From Ichthyophis bannanicus (Eukaryota > Chordata > Amphibia > Gymnophiona > Ichthyophiidae), in the NCBI GenBank assembly GCA_033557465.1, contig CM066034.1:988071637-988135636 (forward strand): a stretch of DNA of 64,000 nucleotides, written 5' to 3'. The notes under the pieces are model-generated. The model saw nothing but the letters and a program-made list of their open reading frames with translations. It was not told where the DNA came from and did no database searches. Position 1 is the stretch's first letter; the number at the start of each line of letters is the position of its first letter. The translations under genes were made by a program, and so were the position numbers. Shown piece by piece: positions 31,892 through 43,013 of this stretch.

Positions 31892-32146
31892 CATTCTTGG
31901 CAATTATTTTTGGGAAAGGATAAAAATTTCATTGAAGATAAGTGACTGTTTAATATAATTCATTTTTTGGGGTGAAAAATATAATAAAAGGAGGTTACCG
32001 CCTGGAGGGGGTTCGTTATACACTTCCAGCCCTCCCTCGGTTGGCTCCGACAAGAATATAAATGTATACACTGTGGGATTTGGTATGTTGGTGGATGTGT
32101 TATGATTAGTTTGATTTTTCCACTGCGATTGGGGTTTTTTTAAGGC
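31892..32146. repeat. 255-bp inverted repeat, right arm
   Basis: Plus-strand copy of the PLE 5' region, ending abruptly at ttttttaaggc where the left arm continues into PLE coding. So only the non-coding 5' region was duplicated in inverse orientation. Confidence 0.9.
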
Positions 32147-32605
32147 CGTAGAGGACTCTGGCAGCGGTATTCATGGCAAGTTGTAAAGGGTTTAAGGTAG
32201 ACTGTGGGAGGCCTTGAAGAATGGCATTAGCAGAATCGAAGTGCGGTAAGATTAATGCTTGGTATATAGTCCAGAAGTCGTCTGGATCAAGCAAGGAGCG
32301 AAGGTGTCAGAGTGTCCGGATCTTGAAGTATATCGCTCTGGCTATGTTGGTTATATGTAACTTCATATCCAGGCGTTGGTCCAAGGTAACCCCAAGGTAT
32401 CAAATTGAGGATTTTGTTTGGAGCTCAGCTTCTTTCACCTTTATTTGGGGTGGGGGAGTGAAATTAGGGTCCCTTGTGATGAAGAGCACCTCAGTTTTCT
32501 TGTGTTGAATACGGAGGTTTTGAGACTGAAGCCATTCAGACACTGCATCAAAACATTTGGTCAGCGGGGAAAGGTCCATATGAACTGTGGAGAAAGGCAT
32601 GTAGA
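32147..32605 (-). pseudogene. L2 LINE fragment (same family as 58881-61147)
   Basis: Minus-strand pieces: DLSPLTKCFDAVSEWLQSQN, LRIQHKKTEVLFITRDPNF, then FWTIYQALILPHFDSANAIL and GLPQSTLNPLQLAMNTAARV. All align to the large L2 frame at 59500-59930. Both ends are cut, so neither the YADD box nor the 3' tail is included. Confidence 0.8.
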
Positions 32606-33012
32606 TATAATATTTCGATCAGTATGCCTGCCAGAGGTGTTCACAAAATACCAGAAAAACTATTTGATATGTTGTTATCGATAGCAGTGAAGCATGTTTT
32701 AAGTAGTTGGAAGGATGCGACTTCCTTAATGTAACTTTCTGGTGGCATGATAATTGTTTAGTTTGCAGAATGGAAGGCGCAGCGTCTTTGTCTAGGTGCT
32801 GCATTGCTAAAACTGAGAAAGTATGTAAAACTCTAGATGTTTATCAGTCTAACCTTTAATACTGTCGTTCCTTTTTTCTTATTTACTGCATTCTTTTTAA
32901 TACTGCCTCTGCCTTTTTTTCCTTTTGAGGGGGGATATGAAAGCATTGCTGTGAGATATATCTTTCCTTTTTTTGTATTTTGAAAAAGTTTAAATAAAGT
33001 TGGGAAAAGAAA
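32606..33012 (+). mobile_element. L1 LINE 3' end, 5'-truncated
   Basis: The last coding part of an L1 ORF2 (LLSIAVKHVLSSWKDATSLN, FWWHDNCLVCRMEGAAS) is followed by a 3' UTR with runs of T and aataaagttgggaaaagaaa. The tail is an A/G-rich remnant of poly-A. A separate insertion from L1-B. Confidence 0.65.
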
Positions 33013-34245
33013 AAGAATTTTTGAAATGAAGCGAAGAAGGGAGATAGGACGATTATTAGAAGGACACGTAGGATCAAGTGAAGGTTTCTTGAGAGGTGTG
33101 ACCACAGCAGGCTTGAAGGCAGCTGGGAAAGTTGCAGTGGAGAATGATAGGTTGAGAATGGGTGTGATGGAAGGGGTGACAGAGGAGGAGATGGAGTTAA
33201 GGAGAAGGGAGGGGATAGGATCAGAGGAACAGGTAGTAAGTTTAGAGGAGGAAAGAAGATGAGAGGTTTCCTCTTCGGAGATTTTAGAAAAGGATAAAAG
33301 GGTATCAGAGATTGAGAGGAAAAGTTGGTATTGAAGAGAGGGAAGAAGGGAAGAAGCCGATCTAGTGGGGAATTGCAGTGTAATCTTGTGGACTTTGTTG
33401 TGGAAATAGTCGGCAAGGGTTTGGGCAGAAAGAGAAGGAAGTGTTGGAGGTGGAGGCGCCTTGAGAAGAGAGTTGAGAAGAGATGGCGGGGGTCAGAGGC
33501 AAGATAGTTAATCAGATGGACATGGTAGTTTTACTTGGTGAGTGCTATGGCTGACTGAAAGGAAGTAAGCATGAATATGAAGTGAAGAAAGTCAGAAAGG
33601 GAGTGGGATATGAGCCAAATGCATTCAGCTGAGCAGGCACAGAAGCGTAGGTGGCAGGTAGTTGAAGACAGCCAGGACTGAAGTATAGTGTGTCTCACAG
33701 GACGTGGCATAGGTGGAACAAGAGTATCCAGAGCAGAGGAGAGAGCAGTATTATAGGAAACGGTAGCCTCATTAACAGACTTAGAAGACAAATTTGAGGA
33801 AAGAGGTGATGAGACAATAATGGAGAGAGCCAGTGGATCAACAGCATGAAGATTCCTAAAGACAGGAGGTGAATAGGGCGAGATTGAGGCGGGGAGTGAT
33901 GAAGAGTGAAGCTTAGCAGGTGATGGTCAGATAAGGGAAGAACTGAGCTATGAAATTTTGAAGTTAAACAATTAGAGAAGAAAACAAGGACAAGACCGTG
34001 ACCATGCTGATGAGTAGGAACAGAAGAGCAAAGCTGGAGGTTGAATGAGCAGGTCAGGGAAAGGAGTTTAGAAGCATAGGGGTCAGAAGAGTTATCAATA
34101 TGAATATTAAAGTCACCAAGAGTAAGGGAGGAGGAAGAAGAATCCAGAAATAAGGAGAGCCATGAGTCAAAATCAGGGAGAAAGGTAGTGGTGGACTTGT
34201 CGGGGGGTCTACAAATAGCAGCTTAATGAAGAAAGCAATGGTCCA
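33013..34245 (-). mobile_element. L2-clade LINE, APE endonuclease to RT entry
   Basis: Minus-strand reading begins near 34245 with endonuclease residues (LTLGDFNIHIDNSSDPYASK, with GDFN at ~34110, and a PLSDHHLLSFTLHH-like box at ~33930). It continues through a linker (33531-33791) into the RT N-terminus (KPAVVTPLKKPSLDPTCPSN and NRPISLLRFISKI at 33105-33030). Frames shift several times. It is cut at 33013 before the catalytic Asp region. Confidence 0.7.
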
Positions 34246-34480
34246 TCCTGTGATCTCCTTTTAAATCAAAAATGATTGTCCCATTTCAAATCTGCCTGAA
34301 CTGGCAAAGGTGATAGAAATGTTGTATATACTGACAACTAGAAGACTGATATTCATTAAACATAGTTCAGCTCACTGCACAATGTCGATTTCGAAAGGGA
34401 CATACTATGCAGACTTTATTGGCTTCTCTTCGGGACTCAATCCATTGTCAATTTGAAAATGAAAGTTTGATGATTTTGGT

Positions 34481-34687
34481 TTGCTTGATTTGTCTGCTAG
34501 TTTCGACACAGTGGATCACTGTATACTCATCCAGCATTTAAGAAAGATAGGAATTGATGGACCAGTACTAGAATGGTTTCCTCTTCTGTCTACATACTAC
34601 TGGAATGTAGAGGATTCCAAATGGAGACCTTTGTGCTATGGAATCTCACAGGGATCAGCATTGTCCGCAATATTATTTAACATCTAA
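34481..34687 (+). pseudogene. L2 RT palm open remnant
   Basis: 68 codons with DLSASFDTVDH (catalytic Asp) and SQGSALSAILFN. Stops at both sides. Confidence 0.65.
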
Positions 34688-35025
34688 TTGAGACCATCAG
34701 TGCAAACATTTCTAAAATGGAAGTCTACTTATAGATTTTGTACTGATGATATACAGTTTCTTATTCCAGTCGAGAGCCCTATTATAGCTGAGTTTGCTAG
34801 CTGAAATTAAGGGCTGGATTGAGGATAGTAAATTAAAGATTAATTTGGGGTAAACGGAATTACTTTGGATTAGAAAACCAACTTGTGCATTACCTGTCTC
34901 TACTTTATCTTTAGAACAAGTTGTACCTTTTTCATTTAATGTCCTAGATCTGGGATTATATATTAACAAGCATTTAGCAAAGAAATTGTGGATAAAGAGG
35001 TGCAATGTGCTTTTTCAAAATTGAA

Positions 35026-35500
35026 GGGTCCGATATTCAAAGCTAACGTGGTTAGCAGAGCTGCTGGCCACGTTAATCGCGATGAATGGGATATTCAGCG
35101 GCAATAACACAGTTAGCGCTACTGAATATCTGCGAATGCCGGCTCTACAAGTCCTGATGCTGATTGCTTAGCATCAGGATGTGTCGCGGGCATGTCAGGG
35201 TGTTCCAGAGTGGAGAGAGGCGGCACCGATCATTAACTGGGCAGCCGTGATATTGATCTGCTATCGGTTAGCGATATGCGGCAAAAGCCAGGCACAAGAA
35301 ACCCTGATCTAACTTTCGTTGCATATTGCTAGTCGGTAGCGGCTCAATATCGCCACTGCCAAGTTAGTGATCGGCCTATGTGGCGAACCCAGATATTCAA
35401 TGCCCGGGCTGGATATGACCCCAGCATTGAATATCCGGGTTTAATGTTCAGGGCCGGTGGCTAACCATGTTAGCAGCACCAGCCGCAGGTGCTAAATAGC
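35026..35500. mobile_element. MITE-A copy 2
   Basis: Left end gggtccgatattcaaag. Internal gatattcagcgg, gttagcgatatgcggcaaaa and ggatatgaccccagcattga are shared with copies at 13296 and 43014. The right end is decayed. It interrupts the L2 at 34290-36530. Confidence 0.65.
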
Positions 35501-35576
35501 GTGCCTGAGATTATTAAAACATTTCCAGAATTTATGGAATGTATAACAGATGATGGTATTACGTTATGTTAATTCA

Positions 35577-35925
35577 TTATTTATTTATTTATTTATTTTT
35601 ATTTCTTATATACCGCGCTATTAAGATCAGTGCGGTTTACATTAGAACTGAACAGTGCAACAATGCAAAAATATCACAATGTGCTTACATAGAACAGGAA
35701 TAATCAATAATGGGAATAACAGGGGAAACTATTTACATGGTATATACAAAGTATTTACATAAATTAACATAAGTTAAATACAGTAATAATAATTTAAATC
35801 AACAGTAAGCATAGCTAGGTCAGGTGGGAGCATGGGTAGAACTAAAGGGAGAGGAGCACCTAACCATTCTCATGTTGGGTTAGTGCGTTGGGGTGGTTAA
35901 GGTGTGGGGTGAGTGAGAACGACTT
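35577..35925 (-). mobile_element. L2-family 3' tail insertion
   Basis: Starts on the plus strand with (ttta)n and ttcttatataccgcgctatt. In the minus orientation this is the tail taaaccgc...gcggtatataagaaat(aaat)n found also at 43405-43613, 54066-54210, 54827-55026 and at the end of the L2 at 58881. No coding in this copy. Confidence 0.7.
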
Positions 35926-36530
35926 ATGTTATATAGACTTATGTTATTATATTTAGATTACCTCATTCTTATTTGAGGGCATTACAAGTTATACAAAATT
36001 CATCAGTCCATCTTTTCAATGGCTGCCATATTCGAGAACATATGATACCTGTGTTTCAGTCCCGTCATTGGCTCCCCATGAGGCAGCGAATTAAGTTTAA
36101 GATTTGCCTTTTGACTTTGAAGATATTAAGTGATACAGTTTTACTCCGGAGTACATGGGTAAAATCGTGATTTAGTATTGTCCTTATCGATCATTGACTT
36201 CTCAAGATGCAAAGTTATTATCTATTCCTTCAGTAAAGGTTGCAAGATTAGCAACAACCAGAGGCGGGGCCTTTTCTATTGCCTCCCCGAGTTTTTGGAA
36301 TTCATGGACGGAGGACTTGCGTAGAGAGAACTTACTAACTTTTAGGAAATGCCTAAAAGTTTGTCTTTTTTAGGAAGCGTTCAGAGGACGGGTATATGGA
36401 AATGGATGATTACTGTTATGCACCATGTCTTGTATTATATAAATATTTTAAGTGTGTTTTATTATGTTGGTTCTGCTGTAAACCATAATGAAAGGTCATT
36501 TGCTCAGTTTTACAGTCTATAAAATGTTTT

Positions 36531-36867
36531 AAATACTTAACAGAATTCTGGACATTTAATTTGATCCAAGATGGGGGAGGCAGTTGCTCTTATTTTGCAA
36601 GAAACTGTCTATCTAGCCTTAGAACAATGAACTGACGTCAAAAAGTCTGCCATTGGATTCCACTGTATTATCTATTCATCAGCCAGAAGAGGTCCAAAAC
36701 TATGACCGACTTAGCCTGTTTCACACAGCACAGAGCCACCTAGGAATACAAGCCAGGTATGTAGGAACCCAGTCAATGTGTCACACCATTAGAGTCCTGC
36801 CACTTACTCTTTCACTCTCTTAGATTTCCTGCACCAAATGCAGAGGAATCCAGCAGCTGACAGAAAC
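36531..36867. other. No recognisable gene
   Basis: Unique-looking sequence between two LINE copies. Confidence 0.4.
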
Positions 36868-38140
36868 ATAGAAACATTACGGCAGAAAAAGACCACAAGG
36901 CCTACCTAGTCTGCCCTTCCATATCAACCACAACAACAGTCCCCTTTTTCCTTTAGAGATCCTCTGTGTTTGTCCCATGGGTTTTTTGAATTCAGATACT
37001 GTGCTCATCTCTACCACCTCCACTGGGAGACTATTCCACGGATCCACCACTATTTCCGTAAAGAAATATTTCCGCATATCACTCCTGAATCTATCCCCTT
37101 TCACTCTCATCCCATGTCCTCTCGTAGCAGAGCTTACTTTCAATCGAAAGAGGCTCTCCTCCTGTGCATTTATGCCACGGAGGTATTTAAACATCTCAAT
37201 CATCCCGCCTTTCCTCTAAGGTGTACATATTAAGATCCTTAAGTCTGTTCTCTCATATGCTTTATAATGAAGAACACTAACCATTTTAGTAACCACCCTC
37301 TGTACTAACTCCAGCCTGTTTATATCCTTTTGAAGGTGCGGTCTCCAGAATTGCACACAATATTTCAAATGATGTCGCACCAAAGACTTATATAGAGGCA
37401 CTATCACCTCCTCTCTTCTGCTAGTCATTGCTCTCCCTCGACCTGTTTAGCTACTTTAAGATCATCAGACACAACCACGCCTAGGTCCCGCTCTTCTTTA
37501 GTGGACAAAAGTACTACACCCCCTATACTATATCGCTCCCTTGGATTGCTGCAGCCCAAATGCATGATCTTACAGTTTTTAACATTAAATCCCAGCTGCC
37601 AAATTCTAGACCATTCTTCAAGCTTAGCTAGATCCCTCCTCATATTATCTATACCTTCCTGGGTGTCTATTACAGATTTTGGTATCATCCGCAAAGAGGC
37701 AAACCTTACCCGACAGCCCTTCTGCAATATCACTAACAAAGATGTTAAAAAGAATCAGACCAAGGACAGATCACTGCAGCATACCACTGGTAACCTCATT
37801 CTCCTCAGAGTAAGTTCCATTTACCTGTACCCTTTGTCACCTCCCATTCAACCAATTTCTAATCCAAGCAGTAACTTTAGGGTCCATCCCTAGGTTGCTC
37901 AGTTTGTTTATAAGTTATGACAAGACCTACCTCTGGTGAATCCATGCTGCTTCGGATCCTTTAATCTGCTGGACTCCAGAAACCTCACTATTTTCTCTTG
38001 CAGCAGCACTTCCAATAATTTACTGACCACAGAAGTGGGCTTGTTGATAACTATCCACAATAATGGTCAATTACTAGTGATTAGAACTTATCTTTCTCCA
38101 GGGTCCTCATGTCCAGGAGATTTGATGTATTGCTCATGGA
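36868..38140 (-). mobile_element. CR1 LINE, second subfamily, RT to 3' end
   Basis: Minus-strand copy. From ~37960 QHGFTRGRSC-like codons, then ~37740 the box CLFADDTK with KLEEWSRIWQLGFNVKNCKI and MHLGCSNP (37425-37739). Next are KSLVRHHLKYCVQFWRPHLQ (37216-37428) and the C-terminus MIEMFKYLRGINAQEES, TRGHGMRVKGDRFRSDMRKY, FFTEIVVDPWNSLPVEVVEM (36877-37203). The 3' tail reads gtctttttctgccgtaatg. Frameshifts lie between each block. Sequence differs from the main CR1 family throughout, so it is a separate subfamily. Confidence 0.8.
36877..37203 (-). pseudogene. CR1 (second subfamily) C-terminal piece
   Basis: Open C-terminal region without its expected stop: after VEVVEMSTVSEFKKPMGQ the frame runs on into the 3' UTR. 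Non-functional. Confidence 0.65.
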
Positions 38141-38644
38141 AAACTAGTTTGCTAAAAGGTTTGTAGTAATCAATAAACCTTAAATAAGTAAAATGCTTGG
38201 AAGTGCTGCACTGTAACCCTCTCACAAGCATGGGTTACTGTGAAAAGGTATCCAGGAAAACACATCCTGCCTATATAAAAAATGTAAAATTTACCATATT
38301 GAATCAGACCAAAGGAACATCGAACCTTTTATCCTGTTTCCAACAGTGGGCAATCCATGTCACTAGTACCTGGCAGGATCCCAAAAGATAGATTCCATGC
38401 TGCTTATCCCTGGGGTAAGCAATGGATTTCCGAAGTCTACTTTATTAATGGTTTATGGACGTTTCCTCCAGGAACTTGTCCAAACCTCTTTTAAACCCAG
38501 CTACATTAACTGTTTTTGCTACATCCTCTGACAACAAATTCCAGAACTTAATTTCATGGTGAGTGAAAAAATATTTTCTCTGATTAGTTGTACATGTATT
38601 ACCTTGTAACTTCATTGCCTGTCCCCTAGACTTTGAATTGAAAG

Positions 38645-38958
38645 ACTAAACAACCAATTCATGTTGTTTTGGGGTTTTTTTAGACAGTTTTGTATACCGC
38701 CTTATCCTTCAATCAAAGTGGTCACAACACAATTGGGGGATACATTTAACATGTGGGGATATGAAAGACATACACTAATACTTACAGGGAACATGGGCAA
38801 TGGAGGGTTAAGTGGCTTGCCCAAGACCACAAGGAGCACCTGTGAGACTAGAAACCCCAGTCCTTCCGGCCCAAGGTTGCTGTCCTCTAGTGGGATTTGA
38901 ACCCCTGACCTTCTGGCCTGAAGTACCTTGCCCCAACCACTAGGCTACTCCTCCCTAC
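38645..38958 (-). mobile_element. tRNA-derived SINE inserted in CR1
   Basis: Minus strand: ggaggagtagcctagtggtt (box A), ggggttcaaatcccactaga (box B), gggcaagccacttaaccctc, then a ~120-bp 3' region ending gataaggcggtatacaaa. The longest and best-preserved SINE in the window. Confidence 0.8.
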
Positions 38959-39386
38959 TTGTTTACTTGTTCTTACTCCACTGTCTCTTCTCCAAGCTAA
39001 AGAGCCCTAACTTTTTAAACCTTTCTTCATAGGGGTATAATTCTATCCTCTTTATAATTTTGATTACCCTCTCTGAACATTTGTACATTTTCTAGTTCCG
39101 CTATATCTTTATTTACAGTAAATGCAGCGAGCAGAACTGCACACAATACTCAAGGTGCAGTGGAAACATGGAGTGATTCAGAGGCATTATAATATCCTTG
39201 GTTTTATTCTCCATTCCTTTCCTTATGATTCCTAGCATTCTATTGGCTTTCTTGGGAGCCGCTGCACACTGGGCGGAGGGTTTCAATGTACTATCCACAA
39301 TAATGCCTAGATCCTTATCCTGGGTTGTGACTCCTAATGTGAAACTTTGCATTGTGTAACTATAATTTGGGTTCTTCTTCCCTAAG

Positions 39387-40027
39387 AGGCCAATTACATT
39401 AATGCACATCCAGCCCCTGTATGGCCAGGCAGAATCGGGCATGCAAAGTTAGACTAGAGTGTGACCCCGCAGCCCCCAAGGGATTAGAATCAGGTCTAGC
39501 GCCTGAATGTGCAGGTCTGGATCTGATTCTATCTGGCTGTAGATCCCAATGACTACCCGGCTAACTCAGCCGGTCCCATGAATAGAGCCACGGGGCTATG
39601 GTGTTCCGTCACCATGGCACTGCGGCCCAATTTACGAGCCACAGGCTGAACTCGGATGTCTGTTCCCCACAGACCGACCCCCAATTCGGCCTCTCAAGAC
39701 CTGGATCGGGCTCAGGGAACCCCCTGAGCCCCCTCACCAGCATCCCCAGGTCCCGCGCAGTGATCCCCCTCCATCCAGGGGGACTTACCCAACTTCGAGG
39801 TGGACTAAGTCCCTCATCTAGATTCAAGGCCCCAGATGTACAGAGCCATCCTCTGAATCAGCCCTGTACATCCAGGGTCATGGCCCACCCATGCCCCACC
39901 TTCATCTGCCCCCTCCTGCCCCCGTCTAGGCCTCCACATACAAATCTGCTGATAATACAGGGAGGATAATGACGGGACCGGCAGGGGGATGAATAGGAGG
40001 GATGGACGTGAGACAGAATGACCCACT
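39387..40027. mobile_element. ~640-bp insertion of unknown type in CR1
   Basis: CR1 sequence stops at ttcttcccta and resumes at agtgtataactgcacat, consistent with the uninterrupted copy near 425-455. The insert is G+C-rich, without terminal inverted repeats or an A tail that I can see, and with no coherent reading frame. A short duplication (ctaag on both sides) may be the target duplication. Confidence 0.55.
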
Positions 40028-40536
40028 AAGTGTATAACTGCACATATCCACACTAAATTTCACCTGCTATTTGGAAACGCAGTCTCCCAATTTCTCAAGA
40101 TCCTCTTGAAATTTTTCATAATGCTCTTGTGATTTAACAACTATTAATAATTTTGCATTGTCTGTAAATTTGATCCTCTCACTCATTTTTCCTATTTCTG
40201 GATCATTTATAAATGCAGACTCAGCACGGATCCCTGAGGCACTCTACTATTACCTTTCTCTATTAAGAAAATTGACCATTTAGCCCTACATTTCTGTCTT
40301 TTAACCAGTTTCCAATCAACAATAGTACATTGCTTCCTATCCCCTGACTTTTTTAATTTCCTCATGAGGGCCCTTGTCAGAGGCTTTTTAAAAATCAAGA
40401 TATGCTATTTCCACTGCCTCACCTTTATCTTTATTCACATCTTCAAAACAATGTAGCAGAACGGTGGGGCAAGACCTTTTGTCGTCTAGATCCATGTTGA
40501 CGTTGTCCCATTAAACGATAACTCTCTATTGGGATT

Positions 40537-41088
40537 ATTTTGGAAGCCCTATTCATGCTTTGGACTTCTGAAAATGGGCATAGAGACATCCAAAGCACAG
40601 AGACATCTTCAGAGTCATTTTAGAAGCCGGGTCTGTGGACGTCCCCGGTGTGAAGACGTCCAAGTCTGAATGGGGCATGGTAGAGGTGTGGCTGGGGCGT
40701 TCCCAGGACTCTGGACATCACTGCCTGATCTCAGAAACGTCTGTACTTTCAGAGTCGTGTCTAAGTTTAGACCTCCTCTAGTGAAGAATAAGCATCAGGA
40801 AAGTGCTCTTTGTGCCTGAAAAACATCCAGAGGGTGTAAAGAAGAAAGCACTCCATCATCCCAGTACTCAGCACAATCACGATGATAGCAGCGGTGGGAT
40901 TTGAATTCTGGCTTCCCTGGCCCTAACCTTCTATGCTAACCATTAGGCTATTCCTAGACGTCCAGATTCTGAAATACTATTCTGGGGATGTCTATGTAGA
41001 CGTTTCTGAAATAATGTCTACACCTGGACATGCCTACCTTTTTTTCAGACAGTGTGGCTTAGATGTACCAGACTGCATTTGGATATCC
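40537..41088. mobile_element. ~550-bp insertion in CR1 with repeated GACGTCC motifs
   Basis: Starts near ttgggattattttggaagcc and ends before ctgttattttattctttat of CR1. Contains several gacgtcc/gacatcc/agacgt motifs and, near 40890-40960, a reversed SINE head (gggatttgaattctggctt ... accattaggctattcctag). It may be a DNA-transposon-like element carrying a SINE, or two insertions. Ends not resolved. Confidence 0.5.
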
Positions 41089-41095
41089 TGTTATT

Positions 41096-41458
41096 TTATT
41101 CTTTATAATGGTTTCTACCATTTTGCTTAGTACTGACATCAGGCTCTTCAGTCTGTAGTTTCATTGGTATTACATTAGAAAGTGGCCAGTTTTTAGGTAG
41201 TGTAGATAATTTTAATGATAATTTACAAATTATTAATAGTAGGTCTTCAATTTCATTTTTGAGTTCTTTCAGCACCCTGGGATATATACCTTCCAGTCCA
41301 GGTGATTTGCTGCTCTTTAGTTTGTCAAATTGCCCCTCCATTACATCTTCCAAGTTCATTGAGATTTGTTTGAATTCCTCTGATTCATTACCTTTAGATA
41401 TCATTTCTGGCCTTGTTTTTTCTCCTACATCTTCTTCAGTAAACACCGAAGCAAACAC
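41096..41458 (-). pseudogene. CR1 RT N-terminal open remnant
   Basis: 120 codons from [18 protein letters not shown] through [20 protein letters not shown] to PKNWPLSNVIPMK, then out of frame. G-L-E-G replaces the usual G-P-D-G. Confidence 0.75.
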
Positions 41459-41999
41459 TTAATTTAGTCCCTCTTCTCTGGCCTTGTCCTCCCTTAGTGC
41501 CCCTTTTACTCCTCTATCATCTAATGATCCAACTGACTCACTCACAGGCTTTTGCTTCAAATGTAATGGGAAAAATTGTTATTGGGTTTTTCTTTCCACT
41601 GCAAGCTTCTTTTGAAATCCTCTTTGCCTGCCTTATCAAAGCTTTGCATCTAACTTGCCAGTGCTTATGCTGTTTCTTCTTTTCTTCATTCAGATCCTTT
41701 TTCCATTTTTTGAAAGATTTTTTTTTGGCTATAATAGCCTCTTTCGCCTCCTCTTTATATATGCTGGCAGTTGTTTGGCCTTCCTACAACCTTTTTTTAA
41801 AGCATGGAATGCATCTGGTCTGGGCTTCCATGATGGTATTTTAACAATATCCAGATCTGATGTAAACTCTTAACCATTGTAGCTGCTCCTTTTAGGTTTT
41901 TCTTAGCCATTTTCCTCATTGTCCTTTGTAGACCTTCTTTATTTTTATGTAGATATCCCTGTATTTGATAGAATATCTTTAAAGATCTCTCTCCTAGCC

Positions 42000-42415
42000 C
42001 TCTTGCTCTACTCTCCTCAGGAACCAGCACACACAACTTTCCTCTTAATACCTTCTTATTCAGCTCTTATCAGGACATCATCATCTATGATTGATCTTCT
42101 TATATCTCTCACTCACCTAACAGCCATCATGCCCATTCTCTCTCTTTATTCTTTCCATCTGGTACTCAAGGAACCATCATGCAGAATCTCTCTGTACTCT
42201 TCCACACAGTTCTCAGCAGAAAGCTATCATGCATGGTCACCCTCATTATTCCTTCATACTGATCAGGACACTATTGTGCAAAGTCTCTTTCTTTAGTGCT
42301 TTTCAGCAGGGAGCCAACATGCCAAACCTTACTTCTACCTTTTTGGCTAACTCTCAGCAGGAAATAATCTTCCATTTCTCCAATTTTCCTTCCCCACTCT
42401 AAGCTGGTCTTAACA
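42000..42415. other. Pyrimidine-rich segment interrupting CR1
   Basis: CT-rich on the plus strand with repeated phrases around catcatgc and ctctctttatt. It has an irregular internal repetition of ~60-70 bases (ggaaccatcatgcag, gaaagctatcatgcatgg, gggagccaacatgcc). Family unknown. Confidence 0.4.
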
Positions 42416-42774
42416 CTGTTATCTCTTGGACCAAATCCTATATTCCACTATATTAGATCTGAAATAAATCCCCCTCTTGTCAGATCTTGGATCAGCTGCT
42501 CCATGAAACACTTGTTTATTTCATCTAGAAACTTTTCCTCCCTAGTATGTCCTAATGTGATATCTAGTCAATTCTGGGAATACTGAAATCACCCATTGTG
42601 TTGCCCTAGATCCTGCCATGTGATCTTTCTGGCAGCATTACAGAAGGTATGCTTTTGGCATCAAGATCTCCAATGCAGATCTATTTATGAAGACACTCAC
42701 TCCATCCGGCATAGCTCTAATGGGTTAATTTTCCTACAAAACTCTAACCCCGACCTAATCTTTTCAGTACTTCT

Positions 42775-43012
42775 TTGTCCTATGCCAGTATATTTAGGGT
42801 CTCTATTCCAAGGTGTACATCAAGGTTGCGTAACTTTACCCATACCTGTTCAATTTATATGCAGAGCAAACTATCAGAGAAACAGAGAAGAAAACCAAAA
42901 TGTGAAGATTGGTCAAAGACTCATACAAACGTTTCACTATGCTGACAATGCCACATTACTGGCTGAAAGTGAAAACAATTTGAAGCATCTGCTTATCAAG
43001 AGCAAGGAACAT
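42775..43012 (+). pseudogene. RTE-type LINE RT fragment
   Basis: Residues resembling GVHQGCVTLPIPVQF, then RQTFHYADN-like (actual: QTFHYADNATLLAESENNLK) HLLIKSKEHW. The phrase YADxxTLLAESExxLK is characteristic of RTE/BovB-type reverse transcriptases and differs from the CR1, L2 and L1 boxes elsewhere here. The second catalytic Asp is Asn. Only about 80 codons remain. 42606-42774 is unassigned. Confidence 0.65.
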
Positions 43013-43013
43013 T

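Larger units (their letters stand above)
34290..36530 (+). mobile_element. L2-clade LINE, RT to 3' end, interrupted twice
   Basis: RT pieces: LLDLSASFDTVDHCILIQHL (34485-34545), YGISQGSALSAILFNI (34640-34687), and a degenerate YADD at ~34745. After insertions at 35026-35500 and 35577-35925 the C-terminus resumes: LRALQVIQNSSVHLFNGCHI and RHWLPMRQRIKFKI (35970-36100), then APSFWNSW-like codons ~36280, and a non-poly-A tail. Many stops; an old copy. Confidence 0.7.
38285..42605 (-). mobile_element. CR1 LINE (main family) split by four insertions
   Basis: Remaining CR1 blocks on the minus strand: APE (42605-42416; MGDFSIPRID, EEKFLDEINKCFMEQL), pre-RT and RT start (about 41990-41089; [31 protein letters not shown]), RT middle (40536-40028), YTMQSFTLGVTTQDKDLGII and SAQCAAAPKKANRMLGIIRK (39386-38959), and the C-terminus plus 3' tail (38644-38285). 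Between them lie four sequences foreign to CR1: ~42000-42415, 40537-41088, 39387-40027 and 38645-38958. Removing them leaves about 2.5 kb of CR1 in correct order. Confidence 0.82.

Noticed and set aside
33026..33507. Lys/Arg/Glu-rich plus-strand frames
   Set aside because: Purine-rich antisense of an L2 copy whose APE and RT pieces read on the minus strand.
35577..35600. Simple (TTTA)n microsatellite as an independent feature
   Set aside because: It is the tail of an L2-family insertion, as in four other copies.
41497..41873. Phe-rich hydrophobic frame resembling a membrane protein
   Set aside because: Antisense of the CR1 linker region (Lys/Glu-rich on the minus strand), so the hydrophobicity is an artefact.
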